From the NCBI RefSeq assembly GCF_964355755.1, contig NC_092671.1, positions 24,013,070 to 24,077,069 on the forward strand: DNA of 64,000 bases, in the 5' to 3' direction. This stretch comes from Antedon mediterranea (taxonomy: Eukaryota; Echinodermata; Crinoidea; Comatulida; Antedonidae). Below the pieces are notes generated by a model. That model did no database searches. It was given only the letters and a program-made list of their open reading frames with translations, and was not told the origin of the DNA. The position numbers and the translations under genes were made by a program. Shown here piece after piece: positions 42,801-55,600 of this stretch (within the stretch, counting starts at the first letter, position 1; each line of letters begins with the position of its first letter).

Positions 42801-45800
42801 AGTATTCAAATGTCCTAATGATGATAGTAAAATAATAATGATAGGATTAAGTATTAAGAACATTTCACATTAGAAAAATATGTAAATTTGTTTGAAATTC
42901 ACATTATATGGTAGGATTAAAAACCCATTTTAATCGGAAAATCGCTCTCTAAATCTCAATCCTGAAAATAATTCAGTATTTCAAATTTCAGACTTAACAA
43001 AAATGTACTCACCTTCTTCATCTTCTTGACCTGAAAAAAAATATACAAAATTAATGACAAGAAATAATACTTAATACTATGATATTGAATGATGATTAAT
43101 TCATTATGAACTAATAACGATTTTGAATTCTTCCAAACATACAGTTCCCTCCTGATATCAGTTTTTTTCACGAACAAAAAAAAAACCAAAAACAATAGGC
43201 CTAAATAAATATTAAAATATTAATATATTGTTTGAAGGTTTGCATGGCGAAATCAAATATTGATATAAAGTTTGCGGTACACCACGTATATTAGTTTTGA
43301 ACTAATATACGTGGTGTACCTCAAACTTTATATCAACAAAATATTAATAAATATCAATAAAACAGATAACATATTTAGGAATTGTTTGAACCAAAATAAT
43401 TTGGGTTTTGGTGCTATCCTGGTCAAAACGTTAACTGTTTATACACATGTTACTACTGCATATACTGAAGATATTTTAAAAATAATACAGAAGTATTTTT
43501 TAATCTTTCATTTCATGATTTCTACTTTTAATTTTTACTTTTATTGGAATTTTATCTTTTTAAAATTTACTGACATTTCTATTTCTAGTATATTGCTTGT
43601 AATTTTGTTTTTCTTGAATTTTTATTGTGTATATTGTTATTGAAATTGATTTTGACTAATGAATGAACCAATGAATCTGTTTCTCTGCCATGGATATGAT
43701 ATGTATTTTGCAGTAGGATCAACCCAACTAAAACCAGTATTCATCAATATCCATTATTATTTTTATTTCTACAAATTGTTCCTTTTGTGAACCATTTATT
43801 TTTTAAGGAGGTGGTCAATATGAAAGCGTTGGATGATGAAACACATAACATCATGCTGTGTGACGCGATAAGTTAAAAAATACTTTATATGGATGGGTTA
43901 AATGAAAAAAATGTAAGATAAATATTAAAAGGGCTACTCTAATATTTTAGGACAAACGATAATAAATAATTTCTTCGACAAAAAAATCATAATAAATATG
44001 TTTAATGTCGATGTTATTGTTAATACTGGAATAACCTGTTTAATAAATCAAACTAAAATAGTTATAGTATACAGTAAAACCTCTCCTTTAGGATGCCCTT
44101 AAGGCCCATTTACACTAGGACGATAACGATGGACGATAATATATAAACATGCATTTTTTTTACATAAAACAAAATTAATTAGAAAGGTTTTCGTTCTAAA
44201 ACTATAGGATAATCATTTAGGCTGTCTTTGATAAAAATAATATTTTTAAAATTCCAATCAAATGACGTCATGATAAATAAAAACAATAAAATTGTTGTAT
44301 TTTCACGATATTATTGCTCTTACTAATCATGACGTCATTTGATTGGACGTGTGAAAATATCATTTTCATCAAAGGAAGCATAGAAGGTTATTCTATAGTT
44401 CTAGAATGAAAAGTTTTTATATTTCTTTTGTTTTATGTATGAAAAATGCACATTTGTCTATTTATCGTCGATCGTTATCGTCCTAGTGTAAATGGGCCTT
44501 TATTCAGAGAACATCGCAAACAGATCACACTTTTCCATGAAACAAGGGGAAATATATGTTTTAACACTACGGCCAACCCCTACTCAGAGGACACTCATCC
44601 TATTAAGAGGACAGGAGCACTTTATACTCAGTGTGCCAAACAGTTGATTTAACGCCTATTATTTTTTCCATCACAAAAAACACAGAAAAAATAAAATTAT
44701 ATTCATATCGTTATTAATATAAATATATGGATCATAATGATAGTTTTCATTGGTGCGATAAACCCTAAGGTGACAATTTGTTAGTTTCACAGCATACTAC
44801 AGTAAACCCCTATTAAGGAGACCATTTTTGGGCCACAAAGGTTTCCCCTTAAGGCGTCATCTACAAATTATTTCAGACCACAGAGACGTGCCTGAAAACT
44901 TGCAACCCATCAGACGCATCTGTCCAATGCTGAACCTCATTAACGATCTATTATGAATATTCATGAGCTACCCAATCGCGGCGAAGACGCGTCTGTGTGA
45001 TTAAAACGGTCACAGTGCATTTCGGCCGCCAATCATTTCGGCCGCCGGTTATGGAACGATCATATTCATGAAACTCCAAAAAGGACAAAATATGGCATAT
45101 CATTTCGGCCGCCAGGTATGGCGCGCCAAATTGAAATAGCCAGAAATAACTGTAGGCCTACAGTAATACAGTGAAACAAATAACTGTACCAAGTCTATGG
45201 AACGCCAGAGAACTATGGTCATTTAAACCAGAGATCAGTTGTGCAATGGGCTAAATACATCTTAATTTTTGCCGTAGATTTAAAGTTATATTACGGTATT
45301 TTGGTCAAAATGAATATTGATTAAATGTTTATTTATATTTTTATTTTACAGGTCCCGAAGATGCGTGCGTGTGCTTTGTAAAATGTGTTTATTTATGAAT
45401 ATAATAAATGTAAAAAAACATACGAATAAGTGTTTTTGACTGGCACATAAAAAAACTTCAGCATTACCTCCTTCTTCATCTTATTAAAAAAAATCATTAA
45501 TATTCACTGTAGTGATGGCAAAGTGCACGCCATAAATTATGGCATACCGTAAATAAATATCGCTGCTGTTTCTGGAATTGAAGACCGCCGATTCGGCTTA
45601 AACATACAGTGTTTAGTAAAATATTAACATTTTAACACACATGGGGTGTCATACATATTCAAGAATAATTACAATTATGCCGGCCGAAATGAACAATACA
45701 TATTTTGTCTATTTTGGCGTTTCATGAATTTGGCAATTCTATAACCGGCGGCAAAGAACTTATAACACAAGAATCTCCTGTTCGTCCGAAGCGCGTAACA

Positions 45801-48800
45801 ATTTCGAAAGGCATTGTGGGATAGAATAGAGCTATGGGTGGCGCCATTGTGAGCCATGGAGTAGGGCGCCCGCATCAAATTAGAAAGTCAAAACCATAGA
45901 GGGGATCTGCTAATGCTCTAGGGGGGATAGAGTAATTGACTGAGGAGTAGGGCGCCCGCATCAAATTAGAAAGTCAAAATCATAGAGGGGATCTGCTAAT
46001 ACTCTAGGGGGATAGAGTAATTGACTTCCTAGTTTGGAGGGGGCGCTGCTCCATGCTGTGAAATGGCGTCGCCCAGTTTGACCTTTTAACCCTGTACTTC
46101 CGATACTGTGTTTTGAATGCAAATTGAAGAACAGGAGATTCTTGTGTTATAAGTTCTTTGCCGGCGGCCGAAATGACTGGCGGCCGAAATGATCAGACAC
46201 CATTAAAAAACCCGTCTTCGCTGTTTACTTAGTAGGTAAAACAATAGAAAACGCGTCTGAGTGAGTGATTAAAACCCGTCTGTATTGCTTGTATGGTGAA
46301 ACAACATTGGTATCATTTCACAGAACCAACAAATCTGAGACTAGGCCTAGGTTATCCTAATTTGGACGGAAATTCGCCGATGAGACGACATCGGGCCTGT
46401 GGACCAGCTCATGCAGAGAGAAAGAAAGTCCAGGCTAGCCTAGTCTCGGCGGCCTACACTAGGCTAGGCCTATAAATTATTTAACGCTCCTACTGTACCT
46501 TGGGTTAGCGAATTATAAAAACAACGACACCTAGGCTAGGATCCATATTAAGATTTAACATAGGCCTAGGGCCTAGGCCTAGGCCTTTTAAAATGATTAC
46601 GACATGTGTAAAGAAAAAGGCTCGACCAGAATTTGGAGGGGAAAAAACATGTGAGCAGTTTAGAGCTAGAGAGAGAGTATCGCGTTTCATGCCATGTGAC
46701 CAAAAAAACTAGATCTGTATTTATTACGGTCTTCTGTCGCAAAAATAAAAGCTCGCGAATAAATAGAAACGAACATTTGCGCTTTACAGTATTAGTAGGG
46801 TAGGAAGGAGGGGTTACCGTGCACCCCCATGATGTATTTTTTTAATGTACATTTTTGTAATCCTGAATATATGTAATTAACATTTTTTGATGTTCCCAAG
46901 ACGAAATATTGTCCCATGGGGTTTTTTTGGGGCCATTTTGGTGGCCATCTTGGATTTATCAAAATCATAAATATAGACGATACTTGACAAAGACTGATCA
47001 TAGAGGTCTGATTTTGATCTTAAATTGTTCAGAATATGCACATTTCTATGTACTATAATGAAAAGTTTTTGTTCAAAATGGCCGTAAATGCCACTTTTGA
47101 CCTTTGACCTTGTTTTTACATAAGGGTCATATCTTGGTAACCCCTGGTCATAAAGTTTTTATTTTTGTCTTAAATTGTTCAGAATATCCATATTTATATT
47201 CGCTTTAATGGAACATATTTTTGAAATTTGACGGGAAATATCATTTTTGACCTTTGACATTATTGCATAACGATTTTTGCAATAATTTAGGTTATTTTTG
47301 TATTCGACCTATATCTTGACAACGAGTGATCATAGAGGTTTGATTTTGGTCTTATATTGTTCAGAATATGCACTTTCCTATGTACTATAATAAAACATTT
47401 TCATACAAAATGACCGGAAATACGACTTTTGACCTTTGACCTCATTTTTACATAAGGGTCATATCTCGGTAACCAATGGTCATAACGATTTTATTTTTGT
47501 TTTAAATTGTTCGGAGTATCCATATTTATATTAGCTTTAATGAAACATATTTTTGAAATTTGATGGAAAATATCACTTTTGACCTTTGACATTATTTCCA
47601 CCCGAGGGTCATATCTTGGTAACCCCTGGTCATAAAGACTTTATTTTTGTCATAAATTGTTCAGAATATCCATATTTATATAAGATTTAATGAAACATAT
47701 TTTTGAAAGTTGGCAGGAAATACAACTTTTGACCTTTTACCTTGTTTCCACCCGAGGGTCATATCTCGGTAATCCCTGGTCATAAAGACTTTATTTTTGT
47801 CATAAATTGTTCAGAATATCCATATTTATATAACATTTAATGAAATACAACTTTTGACCTTATTTTCACTTGAGGGCCATATCTCGGTAACAAATTTTTT
47901 TTGTCTAAGATTGTTCAAAACATACATACAGTATTTCTATCCACTCTAATGAATATTTATTTAAAACAATGATCATAAATGTTACTATCAATTTTAACAT
48001 TTAACACCTTCCACAGAATTCTCATACAGTAAGAATTTTTTCTGTTTTAAAGTAAAAATAAATTTAAAAGATGTAAATAAAATAACAACATGCTGAGAAA
48101 AAGGGAAAATTACAGACTTTACAAAAAACTTTGAATATACATGCTATCCACTCTAATGATGATTTATCCTCAAAAACTGACAATAAATGTCATTTTTTAC
48201 CTTTGACCCCTATTTAAATATAATTTACATATAATGCGAGAATTCTTAAACAATTCTCAAATTAGAAAAAAGTATCTGATAAATAATAAAAAAAAGTGTC
48301 TGATAACACGTTTCATTACATAATTATTCATAATTAAAGGTGGCTACAGTACTTTTAGGTCTGCAAACAACTTTTATCCAATAGAATGTGTTTATTGTCC
48401 AATTGGAAGAGACAATAACAAAATTAATGTCAACATCTTCATAATCTTAATATATTTTGGAAACAGTACTGATAGACGGCTACAAAAATACATTTTCTAA
48501 TCAAATTCTATTCTTCATTAAATAATGGAAAATTTAGGGAAAGAAAAGGGGATAATTGTATTTTACATGTGGATGGTATTCTTGACATAACACTCGATCT
48601 GAGGACAGGTACCTCCACTCATATACACCAAACCAAACAATACGCCATTATATGTACATCGTGAAAGTAATCATCGGCCATCAATTACGCAATATACCAC
48701 TAGCAATAAATAAACAACTCTCAAACATCTCATCCGATGAAAATTCGTTTAATGCAGCAATACCTCAGTACCAAGAAGCACTTAGAAATAATGGATATGA

Positions 48801-51800
48801 ACATGAGCTACACCTGAACAAACAACCAAAAAGAAAACCCGAAACAGAAACATCATTTGGTTCAATCCTCCGTACAGCAAGAACGTAAAGACCAATATCG
48901 GACCCAAATTTTTACATTTAGTGGATGAGTGTTTCTCACAAGGCCATAATCTCCGAAAGACTTTTAATGTTGGCATTGATTGCTGGTGGTATCTACAATA
49001 TCTAAGGTTACGCACGGTATACTTATGGTCGAACTTTAGAGGGTCTGCCAGGGCCAAGGCAGGGTACAGATAGTTTGTAATAGGTTGGTATTCCTTACAA
49101 TGTGCTAAATCATATAACATTGGTTGCTGGTGGTATCTACAATATCTAAGCTAGACTAGTTGGAGGAAGAGGGTCTCTAGTCAACATTTAGAGTGGTCTG
49201 CCAGGGCCAAGGCAGTGTACAGATAGTTTGTAATAGAGGTCATTTGGTATTCCATACAATGTGCTAAATCATATAACATTGGTTGCTGGTGGTATCTGCA
49301 ATATCTAAGCTAGGCTAGTTGGGAGAAGGGGGGTCGTTAGTCGAACTTTAGAGGGGTCTGCCAGGGCCAAGACAGTGTACAGATAGTCTGAGTGGTACCT
49401 CACTAAGCTATGCTATCACCATTTGTAGGCCCTCCCTCGGGGGGTCTGGTGGGCCTATTGCAGAGGACAAAATGTTTGGTGATATGATATTGGTATATAA
49501 GATGCAAATGGGCATCCCATGGTGGTGAAATTAGGTGGTATCTCTCTCATCTAATTGGTGCCGATTTGTTAGCACCTTTCGTGTTCCCCGGTATAGACGC
49601 AGCAGGGGTACCCGGCAGACTTCCATTTACATTGACTTCAAATGACCTCCAATTAACACACTTAAATAGTCAGATATTGGTACCTAGCTCATCTAACCAA
49701 ATGTATCTGGGCTGCCTGTCTACAGCCATTTACCGAGTATTCAGTACAGTAATACAATAAATACTAAGCGGAAGATGCTACTAATCAATCAATCAATCAA
49801 TCAATCATTCGATTTATATAGCGCCATTCCAACAGTCATTGCTCATGGTGCTACCAAAAATATCAGAAAATGTGAGTTTTGAGTAGTGACTTAAAGGTGC
49901 TCAATAATGATGTTTGTTTAATGTTCAAAGATAGGTGGTTCCAGAACCTACTGTAGGTCCAGCAATACTGAAAGTCCGATCTCCCCAACTATGTTTGCGC
50001 CTCTGAATGTCCAGTAGCACCTGATGACTAGATCTTAGTTCTCGCTTTCTCTTATTGATTGTCGACCATTCTGAGAGGTATTTGAGAGCGCAACTATTTA
50101 TGAATCGGAGCACCAGCAGGATCTTAAATTGAACAACACACAACTCCACTCCAAATACGATCGCCTCGGTCTTTTCATTAAGCTTGAGGAAGTTTAAGCC
50201 CATCATCCATGTCCTAATCTCAGCAGTGCATGCTTCTAAACGTTTTACGGCGGTCAGAATCTCAGTCTGACGGGGCTTGACAGAAACATAAATTTGTATA
50301 TCATGAAGTTGACCAGGAATATGTCCTCTATACATTTGACCTTAGAGTGTTAGATGAAGGCACTTCCTCTTATTTGGAAATTTCCTGATGTAGGGCGTGC
50401 CAAACTGTCATTTAATCATTAAAACAAGATATCACACTAGTATGAATGAACTACAGGGGCATGGTGACAGGACAGTCTGGTCATGCAGTCCTATTCTTTC
50501 AGCCCGTCTTATTGATCTAGTAGAGAAAACGACCATGGAGTTGAAAGAGTATGAAGATGATGAACAAGAAATTGAATTTGAGGTGGACGATGACTGAACA
50601 TCTATTGCAGTAACTTGATAAATGGGTTTTGAATGAGTAGTTGTAGACCTACATATACATAGTTTTATTTTGAAAACAGAAACATTCTTACTATACAAGA
50701 ATTCTGTGAAAATTGAGGTCTTCACTCCTGGATATTCTGAAAAATTTATGACAAAAATAAAGTCTTTATGACCAGGGGTTACCGAGATATAACCCTCGGG
50801 TGGAAACAAGGTAAAAGGTCAAAAGTTGTATTTCCTGCCAACTTTCAAAAATATGTTTCATTAAATCTTATATAAATATGGATATTCTGAACAATTTATG
50901 ACAAAAATAAAGTCTTTATGACCAGGGGTTACCGAGATATGACCCTCTGGTGGAAATAATGTCAAAGGTCAAAAGTGATATTTTCCATCAAATTTCAAAA
51001 ATATGTTTCATTAAAGCTAATATAAATATGGATACTCCGAACAATTTAAAACAAAAATAAAATCGTTATGTCCATTGGTTACCGAGATATGACCCTTATG
51101 TAAAAACGAGGTCAAAGGTCAAAAGTCGTATTTCCGGTCATTTTGTATGAAAATGTTTTATTATAGTACATAGAAAAGTGCATATTCTGAACAATATAAG
51201 ACCAAAATCAAACCTATGATCACTCGTTGTTAAGATATAGGTCGAATACAAAAATAACCTAAATTATTGCGAAAATCGTTATGCAATAATGTCAAAGGTC
51301 AAAAATGATATTTCCCGTCAAATTTCAAAAATATGTTCCATTAAAGCGAATATAAATATGGATATTCTGAACAATTTAAGACAAAAATAAAATCTTTATG
51401 ACCAGGGGTTACCAAGATATGACCCTTATGTAAAAACAAGGTCAAAGGTCAAAAGTGGCATTTACGGCCATTTTGAACAAAAACTTTTCATTATAGTACA
51501 TAGAAATGTGCATATTCTGAACAATTTAAGACCAAAATCAGACCTCTAAGATCAGTCTTTTTCAAGTACCGTCTATATTTATGATTTTGATAAATCCAAG
51601 ATGGCCACCAAAATGGCCCAAAAAAAAACCCATGGGACAATATTTCGTCTTGGGAACATCAAAAAATGTTAATTACATATATTCAGGATTACAAAAATGT
51701 ACATTAAAAAAATACATCATGGGGGTGCACGGTAACCCCTCCTTCCTACTAGACTATATACTCTGTCGGCGGTAAAAGGGTATCTGTACTGATTTGTTTG

Positions 51801-52604
51801 TCTTACTGCCGGTTGTAAATAATAATTTAATATCACGCTCTCAATGAATTCACTTGTATGTAGCGCGTTTAACACCAGTACACAGTACTGTATAACAATG
51901 TGCAGTCATCCGTATATAGGGGCGGGGCCATAGTCGAACATGCATATTGGGGTCTAGACGCAGCCAAATCAGACGGGTTTTGAGACGCGTTTTTGGGTAA
52001 ACAATAGAAAACGCGTCTGGATGCTGATTTGTGGTCTGAAATAATTTGTAGATGACGCCTAATAGGAGTTCTATTGTAGTATGTGCAGTAGTAAAAGTAG
52101 TAAGCAATGCAATTGCAAACAAAGTATAGGCCTAGTTTAATATCGATTACTGTACGGTGACACGCATACCTCATCGATTTACAAACTGCAATCACAGACT
52201 TTACATCTTCATAGCCTTTAGTTCCGATATTGATTGTTATGGATTAGTGTAGTGTTATTACAGCAGATCCGTCGATTAAATAAACCTCATCCCATAAAAA
52301 AAGACTATTATAATATTTACATTAGGCCTATAGATATTTGTCCTTCTAATGTAAACCCATCGTAGGCGGTTTTCTATTTGTCTAAAATTATCAAACATGG
52401 TTATTATAGATACTACTTAAAATAATACAATTTGTAATAACCAATATGTTTGAATAGCCTAAGCAAATATAAGTAGGTCGTCCACGGAAATAGAGGGATT
52501 TGCACGCATAACACTTTGCGAGTACGACGGTAACCGAATAAAAAATATTTGATATAAATTATTATTTTAGTTACTAATAATACAACTGGCTTTAAAGATG
52601 TTAA

Positions 52605-52635
<31 letters not shown>

Positions 52636-55600
52636 TTTATTCGGTCATCAATGTAAAAATAACCAGGAATGAGAATAGGCTAAAGCCCAAACAGATTCTG
52701 CACTCACTCCATACAATACAATCAGTTAAAGATAAAACCATATACAAGAAAAATACAAATAAATTATACATAACATGAAATATAGTGTTTTGTTAGAGCA
52801 GCCTTAAATATTGAAATTGTTTGTGAATCTTTTATGTCATTTGGTATTTGCTCCCATAGTCTAGGAAAGGAAACAAATACAGAATTTTAAAAGCAAAAGT
52901 AAACAATGGTGGGATAAGACAATAGAACGGAAACGTGCTTGTAAGGAGCATCGTGCATGGTCTAAACATAATAGGGCAGATCTTGAAAAGGGGGGATGCT
53001 TTATGGAAGGATTATAAAATTTAAAAACTCAAGCGAAAAATTTAATAAAAAATAAAATGATGCAATAGAGAGTTGACAAAAGTGTTACCATAGCGAAAGC
53101 AGTTGGTCAGAGCTCTAAAGATTTTTAGAACGAATTAAGGGTACCTAAGAAGGTAATTGTTCCTTCTAATCTAAAAATGCCCGACTCTACACTAGTTACC
53201 TCAGACAAACAAGTGTTGGCTAACTTGATTAACATTTATTGGAGTAACCTGGTAATCAAACTGGTGTCAATACTTATAATGACATAGTTATCAAAATTTA
53301 AATAATGTTTCTAATGTTAGGGAAAATTATATAAATTATCCACAAAAGTACTGGATGATTATAAGAATTTCATTTGAAGATGTTAAAAGTTCAATAATTC
53401 GTTCTAAAAACAATAAAGCACCTGGTGCTGATGGCATCACTAACGAATTGTTAAAGAACGGAGGTGACTGCCTTATTAGGTCTCTAACATATCTTTTTAA
53501 CTATTTTATCAAATCAGAGAACATTCCCACCGAGTGGAATAAAGGGATCATTATACCTATCCATAAAAAGGTAGTAAGAATGATTTAAATAACTATAGAG
53601 GTATTACATTATCATCATGTGTTGCTAAAATTTTCAATCGTATTATTTGTGATCGTATCTCAGAATTTCTTGAGAGTAATAGTATTCTTACGGAAATCCA
53701 GGGAGGCTTTCATATCATAGATGTGAGGACCACATATTTACACATATTGGCTCCGCGTAATGCGGAAAATAAAGTTAACATACTAGCCTTCCTGGATGCT
53801 TTTGACACGGTATGGCGTAATGGCCTTTTGTCAATAGCATGGAATACTGGTATCCGTGGTAAAGTCTGGAAAAATATTTATAAACTTTATACAAATGTCA
53901 AATGTAGTGTTAAGTTTGATGATATTGTAACTGATTATTTTGATGTCGATGAAGGGGTTATCACCGACCTTATTCTGTATTTTTATAAATGAACTTTCCA
54001 AAATGTTATATAATGAAAATGTCGGATTTCATACTTTAGGCACAAAAATTAGCTGTCTTTTTTTGGGCCGACGACGTTGTTTTGATTGCTAAAGATGAAA
54101 ATAATCTGGAGAAAATGTTAGGCCTATTTATCGCTGAACTTTTCTCCAAAAAATGGAAACTTAACTTTAATTATGACAAATCAAATATTGTGGTTGTTAG
54201 TAAACGTACTAATAAAACTAAACATTGGCCTCTTACAAACCACTTCATCAAAGAAGTAGATTGTTATAAATAATTGGGAGTGAATATTTCAAGAAACTTC
54301 TCCGAAAGTATACATGTTAATGATGTAGTTAGAAAAGGGAATAGACTATTGGATATATCAAGTCCATTATTAATGAGCAAGAAGATTTTAATAGGATTTA
54401 TTTTGCTAATATCTTGTGGAAAACTATAGCACTACCATCAATTAACTATATACATGTGCAATATCAGCTTATAGTGCCAGTGACTACAAAAAAATAGAAA
54501 ACATTCAGTTACAAATGGCTAAAACACTACTAAAACCACCGAGGAACACGCCATCATTGACTCTGTTGGGTGACTTAGGATGGGACAGAATTGAAAATAC
54601 CCATAATGAAATAAAAATTAAATATTTTGACAGGCTTATCAATTTAGAAGCCCATCGTTGGCCAAAGCTGCTGTTGCATGCATTATTTACCTTACATGAT
54701 AATAATGTTAATATAAAATGGCGATGGTTAAACTCAATTAAAAGTATTCTGAATAATACTGGATTTAATAATGTATTCTCAAACAACATACCTATAGATT
54801 CAGCATGGTATAAATCGTTTAAGTGTGTTAATGAATGAATTGAATTGGTTTAATAAGAGCTGTACCAAACCATCATTATCACTTTATGTTAAATTTAAGA
54901 AAATGCCTGAGTTAGAAAATTATCTTACTGTTAAAACTGATTTTCATGGTGCTCAATTGAAATTTAAGGCAAGATCAAATACTCTTCAACTTGAAAGTAG
55001 ATTAAGTAAATGGGATATGAATAATACTGGTAATTGTATGTTATGTAAGTATGAACCTGAAGATTTATATCATTTTATGTTAAATTGTAAAGTACTGTAC
55101 TACTAAGTGCGAATTTCAGAATTTGAATGCTTGGAACAAAACCTTAATGATTCCGGTCTATCAGATCTATGGAATTCACTCCAGTTAAATAATTCAGATG
55201 TTATTTTAATGATTATACTTGGTGGTGATTGTTCTGTTCTCATTCCAACAATTTCGATGAATATGGTAAACAAAGCCCATGGCATTCTTGATAAATTCTG
55301 CAAATCATACCTTAAGAAAGCATGGGCCTTTAGACAACGTATCAAGTCTAACATTATTGAATGATTTTATATTTTATATTGTATGTAATTTGGTTTAGTT
55401 ATCTTATTGTTTTCTTTATCTCTTTTTTGATCAATTCTGTTTACAGTCATTGAATAATTCACTACAGCTGAAATAATCTAATCTATGCTTTCTTGTTTAT
55501 TGATGTCCCTAATTTGGGTTCCAATTGTTCCCTTTTTTTTGCTGGTAGACACTGTGTATCAGTATATCTTGTGACAAAGTCACACTAATTGATATGCTAA

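Larger units (their letters stand above)
46797..51755. mobile_element. Fold-back transposon with ~1-kb inverted arms and nested retroelement pieces
   Basis: The left arm (46797 to about 47910) is mirrored by the right arm (about 50735-51755). Ends read GTAGGAAGGAGGGGTTACCG inward. Arms consist of repeated ~160-200-bp monomers with TTTTGACCTTTGAC and CATATCTCGGTAACC, clearly related to the monomers of the 2551-5857 element. The spacer holds the retroelement fragments listed separately. No transposase. Confidence 0.8.
44796..52080. mobile_element. Large composite element with matching inverted ends
   Basis: Left end (44796-44910) ACTACAGTAAACCCCTATTA plus GGCGTCATCTACAAATTATT matches the inverse of the right end (52010-52080), the right copy lacking ~36 bp. 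The pair encloses the 45018-46202 MITE and the 46797-51755 fold-back. This is a nest of insertions, or an old element that carried them. Confidence 0.6.

Noticed and set aside
46505-47001. ORFs of 61-69 residues at the left of the second fold-back
   Set aside because: No family recognised, and the arm copy is repeated in inverse at 51581-51775; repeat-derived.
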